NCBI GenBank assembly: GCA_018697195.1
Contig: CM031861.1
Coordinates: 4,057,963-4,121,962 of the forward strand
Reading direction: 5' to 3'
Origin: Certhia americana
Lineage: Eukaryota; Chordata; Aves; Passeriformes; Certhiidae
Length of the DNA stretch: 64,000 nt
Shown piece after piece: positions 59,830 through 64,000 of the stretch (positions are counted from its first letter, which is position 1; each line of letters begins with the position of its first letter). The notes under the pieces are model-generated. The model worked only from the letters and a program-made list of their open reading frames with translations. It did no database searches and was not told the origin of the DNA. Made by a program: the position numbers and the translations under genes.

Positions 59830-60512
59830 TTGAACATTGGCAGGTTGTCATGGACCAATCCCTTTGAAGCACTGTTCTGGGCACACCAAGAGGAAGAAGG
59901 TTATCAGGGACAGTCAGCATGGATTTATCATAGGTAAATACTGTCTGAACAGCCTGGCTACCCTCTATGACAAAATATCTAGATCTGAGCACAAGGGGAG
60001 AGATGTGGATGTCATCTCCCTTGGCTTTAGCAAGAGTTTTGACACTCCAACACTCTTGTAGCCCATTAGGACATCACGGTCTGTATAGGTGAACAGCTCG
60101 ATGAGTACAAAGTCTGGTTGGATGGAGGGGTTCAGAGAGTATCAGTTAATGGTAATTCTCCACCTGGATGGAGCAGACTGCCTGGCAGGGCTCTGTGTGA
60201 CAAAGGGATGCCTCAGGAGCTGCACTGTCACCTCTCCTGTTTGCCATCTTCATCAGTGTTCACTCACCTCCTCCAGCGATGAGGAAGAAATTATGGAGCT
60301 CAGCAAAATTAGCAGATGGATACAAATGAGGGGCCAGACAGTGGCTGTGGGCAGTGCTGCCATTCAGAGGGACTTAGGGAAGAAGCCTGGAGAAGAGCCA
60401 GATTCTGGAGGACTGAACAGCAGCTTTTGAATACCTGTGAAGAGGTTCTCAAGAAGATGGAGCCAGGTTGTTTGAAGGGCTGCCTGGCAGCAGGATGAAA
60501 GGAAACAGGTAT
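59830..60512 (+). mobile_element. CR1: CR1 LINE ORF2 remnant (reverse transcriptase), broken
   Basis: This piece comes from further 5' in CR1 than the others. In the frame 59837-60061 the peptide contains SQHGFIIGKYCLNSLATLYD and then DVDVISLGFSKSFDT, matching the order of the CR1 reverse transcriptase around its first catalytic aspartate motif. The expected second catalytic motif appears at 60309-60323 in another frame as LADGY, so one of the paired aspartates is lost. Several frameshifts, an in-frame stop after PTLL at 60061 and internal deletions separate the parts. The tail, GATGGAGCCAGGTTG onward, is again CR1. The element is dead. Confidence 0.78.
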
Positions 60513-61324
60513 CTGCCTCTGATGATATTAATTCTATAATACATGCTCATGCAGGAAACATGAAAGGAATTAATCCTCAGGTTTTATTGAATGGATAAAA
60601 CCCCTTTGCATGGCTTTACAATCTGTCATGCATTTCAAAAGCTGTACTCAGGGGATTTCTGACATAGCTCCCACAGGCTGAAGACGTCCAAAGGATTAAG
60701 AAATTTTTAAGGTTTGTCTGAACCACCATTTTTCTTCCTTGTCCCCTAATCTACACTGCAAAAAGTTTGTTTTGAAGTGCAGATACGAACCACAATTATT
60801 CCGTGTATCTCACAGTGGTATAAATAACAATTTTTGGCAAAATAATTGCTTTACATAATCACGTTGTATTTTCTGCATTATGATATTTGCAAAGTCATGT
60901 TTTAAGAATAATTTGTCAACACACTTTCTCAGCAGAGCAGGTGTTTACCTAAAGAGTCTGATTCCTTTTAACTTTTTCTGGTTTCTGGGAGGAAATAAGC
61001 TTTGAGGTTTCCAGGATTTGAATGCAAACTATTATTTTCACTTTCAAGTCTGGGCCTTTGCTTGCTTACGTTAACTGTTTTCTGGCTGTGAAAGGGTATT
61101 TCCTTCTCTAGCCACCAAGCTGAGAGAGTTAAGATGAAAATTGTGCATTTGAGAGGAAAGGAGAATAACTTCAAAGCTCAAAGGCTCTCTGACCACTAAG
61201 TGCAAAGAACCACTTATCTGAGATCAAGTCACAGTGGAATCAGCATCAGCAGAAGGAAAACACAAGCAGAGACTTTTCATTATCTGCAGAGACCTGACTG
61301 CACTTTTGAGTACCCAAGGGGCTA
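60513..61324. other. Non-coding sequence between CR1 copies
   Basis: AT-rich unique sequence. No open frame or repeat of note. Confidence 0.65.
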
Positions 61325-61622
61325 TAAGAGACCCGGAGAGGGACTTTTTACAACAGCATTGAGTGATAGAACACAGGGGGTGGGCTTCAAACTGAGAGTG
61401 TTGGATTAAATCAGATACCAGGAAGAAATTATTTACTGGGAAGTACTGACACAGGTTACCATGAAGAGCTGTGGACACTCCATCCCTGGAAGTGTACAAG
61501 ACCAGGTTGGATGGGCTCTGAGAAACCTATCCTAGTGGAAGGTGTCCCTCCCCATGGCAGGGAATTTGGAATTAGATGGTCTTAAAGGTCCCCTCAAACC
61601 CAAAGCATTCTGTGATGCAATG
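61325..61622 (+). mobile_element. CR1: CR1 LINE 3' end, diverged
   Basis: CR1 order is recognisable: AGGAAGAAATTATTTACTGG, ACTCCATCCCTGGAAGTGTA, CCAGGTTGGATGGGCTCTGA, CCTAGTGGAAGGTGTCCCTC, CCCATGGCAGGGAATTTGGA and GCATTCTGTGATGCAATGAT at the end. A 5' border near 61325 is approximate. No coding frame. Confidence 0.85.
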
Positions 61623-64000
61623 ATAATTTGGAATTTAACAACAGTTAAGTGATAATAAACAATGAGACTGGGTTAAAAAAATCTAGTGATTTTTGCTTGC
61701 CTTCTGCAATTGCAACCAGACCAACCAGGTGAAGGAAATGTTTAAATAAAGGAACATAATACACATTATATTTTTTAGAGTTTAGAATTCTGAAACAGAA
61801 GAGGGGTTTTTGATCAGATGCACAAAACCTCTTCTTTGTAGAAGTGCAAACAGGGCTTAAATAAAGCAGCACATTCATTCTCTGCAGAGGAAAGTGTATC
61901 AAAGGTAAGTATTTCTTCAACAGATGACTAAAACTCTGCTGTAGATGATTTATTTGTATAATACTCTTCTTTCTATATCCTATATACAAATTATTCTTAC
62001 AAAACCAGGAGGTATTCCATAACTAATCCAAAGTCCACAGTTACAAGGTCACATCAATGCAGTAGTGGGTACTTACAGCAAGGTGGGGAGGAAAAAACCC
62101 CTCACAGACCATTATAAAGTGAAAGGCTAAATTTTGCTTTCAGAAAGCCAGTCACACTGGGTAGGTTTTTTTATTTCCAAAGACAACAATGGCTTTTTAA
62201 TTATAGATCAAACCCCATATATTATGTGCACTGCTGTTTATCCTCTGTTTTGAGAAGCAGAATCTCAGTGCAGAGGTAGCGTCAGTGTTTGGAGAGACCT
62301 GGAGGCGCTCTCACAGACATTCTTGAACTCCTTGTTTTGGAAGAGAAACCAAAGCTCAGAGGTGATAAAAAGCTCAGGGGAGATCACAGCATGGGCCCCT
62401 GATAAATGGGTGCAAACAGCAGCCCTGCTGCCTGTCAGGATGGACTGAGCTTGGTGGTGCCCACATTCACACTGGTTTATCCCCACCTGGGTATTGCTTC
62501 AGGATCCTCCAGTTAGCAAGGTAATGAAATACATTTAATCTTGGCATTTCAGCCATGGGGTTGGGGTGGTTCTGGCTGCCTGCCTGTATCAAATCACACA
62601 GGAACCAAGTGCTAAACTTGAGGAACATCTTTAATGCACAGAGCAGTCTGGCTACAAAGAGCAAGCCAGCTTCTGACCCTTTAAAAGAAACTGATTTATG
62701 CTCTTCTGATTGCAGTCCAACCCTGCTGCTTCCTCCTTTCCCTTTTCCCTACAGTAGCTGAGACTTGGATCAATTGACTTCTCCAAACCCAGGTGGACTT
62801 TATCAAATCTCTTTCTATAATCTGTCAGGCACTTCTAATCACATTAGTGATTTCCCATCATACAACATCAGTAATTATATTATTAGACTTGGGTTGAGTT
62901 TTTTTTCCCCAATCTGATATAAAACTGCCTCTGCATATTAATAACTTTCCTAGCATGAGACTTTAATGAAGCAGAATATCAATGAGATGTGATGGGTGGA
63001 AAACTGTTAGTGATATAAAAGATGTTCCGATTTGGGTATAGACAGGGCACTGTTAGAAATGGTTTCCTTACAATGAGAAGAAGTGTCTCTCCTTTTTTTC
63101 CTTTTCATTTCCCTCGATGTGGGACAATTGTAAAACTTTATTTACAATTCATATGGAGAATGATTAAAAAGCTTTCATTCTTTGAGTGCTGAACAACTCT
63201 GCAAATCACAAAGGCATTCACTTGGTAAGAAGGAATTACAGTGATATTGTCTCATTCTCGGTATCATTTGTTACTTTAAAAAACTTAAGAAAGTGTGTCA
63301 AATTGTGGCAGAGACTATAGCTTAATCTAAAATAAACTTATTAAAGAAGACAGTTTTTTATTAGCAAGTCAGAAACCAAATGATTAAACAGCTTTCTCTC
63401 TTTCTGAATACCAAATAGAAATCAATGTACATTATACAGCAGTGGCAGCTGAGACTGCAGAAGATCCAAGGACAGCATAAAGACTGTGATTTACTGAAAA
63501 TATTTCACCCAGGCAACAGCCATAAGATGAAGTCCAGTTTGCGCCCATAATACATTCCCTTGCTCTTTTCAATATGAATTTAGAAATCTTACTTGCATAA
63601 ACTGTAAAAAGATGGTAGTCTTGTTACAAATCCATAACGGTCAAACTAAAAAGAATTGTTTCTCCATCCTAAGCAAGGCTCTCTAGAAAGCTTTTTGAAA
63701 TGCCATGTATTGCTACTCAATGGCAGACAATGTTAAAACCTTTTATTGGTAGTTGTGACAATTGCAGCAATAGAAAATATAACTGCAAACCACTGTGTTT
63801 CTATAACCTGCTTGCAACACTCAAGAGAAAACATCATAACAAATGTGTGTTGACCTGGGGATTCACCCACAGTGGTTCCCTGCATGTCAGCTTTGTGCAG
63901 TTCTTCATGGATTAAGTGTACAGAGAATCTGGACCTACCCATTCACATGATTGAAGGATGATTTCCATTTAACATTGCTATGAATGGACTTACAACATAT
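61623..64000. other. Non-coding AT-rich sequence, no gene seen
   Basis: No transposon or exon is recognised. A GC-richer patch at about 62270-62480, with short frames on the minus strand, is unassigned. The end of the window shows no sign of a gene boundary. Confidence 0.65.

Noticed and set aside
1..64000. tRNA, rRNA and small nuclear RNA genes
   Set aside because: I looked for tRNA A/B-box patterns, 5S and U6-type motifs and saw none. This was by eye, so a diverged copy could be missed.
1..64000. CpG-island promoter or multi-exon host gene
   Set aside because: No CpG-dense stretch is visible, and no set of open frames with splice sites lines up on one strand.

Overview
This window looks like ordinary nuclear DNA from a bird, probably a songbird. 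The evidence is its repeat content. It carries many fragments of the CR1 LINE family, several ending in the avian ATTCTRTG-type tail, and a varied set of retroviral LTRs of the kind that accumulated in passerine genomes. The background is AT-rich, with no operons, no dense coding and no CpG-island-like promoter. I found no protein-coding gene, tRNA, rRNA or other RNA gene that I can support. Open frames are short and unordered, and the longest ones are either simple-repeat translations or start at GTG/TTG without homology I recognise. The window is best read as intergenic or deep-intronic sequence.

Layout. 1-7.4 kb is AT-rich unique sequence with one perfect 22-bp palindrome. 7.4-8.45 kb is one CR1 3' end split by a 0.78-kb TG...CA insertion. 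9.7 kb has a perfect 52-bp tandem duplication. 11.0-11.8 kb is a CR1 piece followed by a complete solo LTR (TGATGCC...GGCATCA). Two minus-strand LTRs lie at 15.66-16.17 and 16.81-17.49 kb. CR1 follows at 20.5-20.9 kb. At 22.23-22.99 kb an LTR-like element carries a 400-bp array of exactly forty 10-bp units. At 24.10-24.95 kb a second LTR, on the minus strand, contains a 30/40-bp minisatellite. 27.0-28.0 kb is a cluster of simple repeats. A weak LTR copy lies at 32.2-32.85 kb and a short CR1 at 35.4 kb. A 100-N assembly gap sits inside a poly(A) tract at 39.5 kb. 42.0-43.9 kb is a mosaic: CR1 interrupted by an LTR, then a second LTR with a recognisable primer-binding site. A 74-bp inverted repeat with a 547-bp spacer occupies 44.33-45.03 kb. 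More CR1 copies lie at 48.95, 54.9, 59.8 (reverse-transcriptase remnant) and 61.3 kb.

Nothing here amounts to a new gene system. The best leads are structural: two LTRs 1.1 kb apart that each contain a minisatellite built on 10-bp steps, the unexplained 74-bp inverted repeat, the CR1 copies whose interruption exposes inserted elements, and the perfect 52-bp duplication. Family assignments rest on recognition of sequence features without a database search. Element boundaries are given from terminal motifs where visible and are otherwise approximate.
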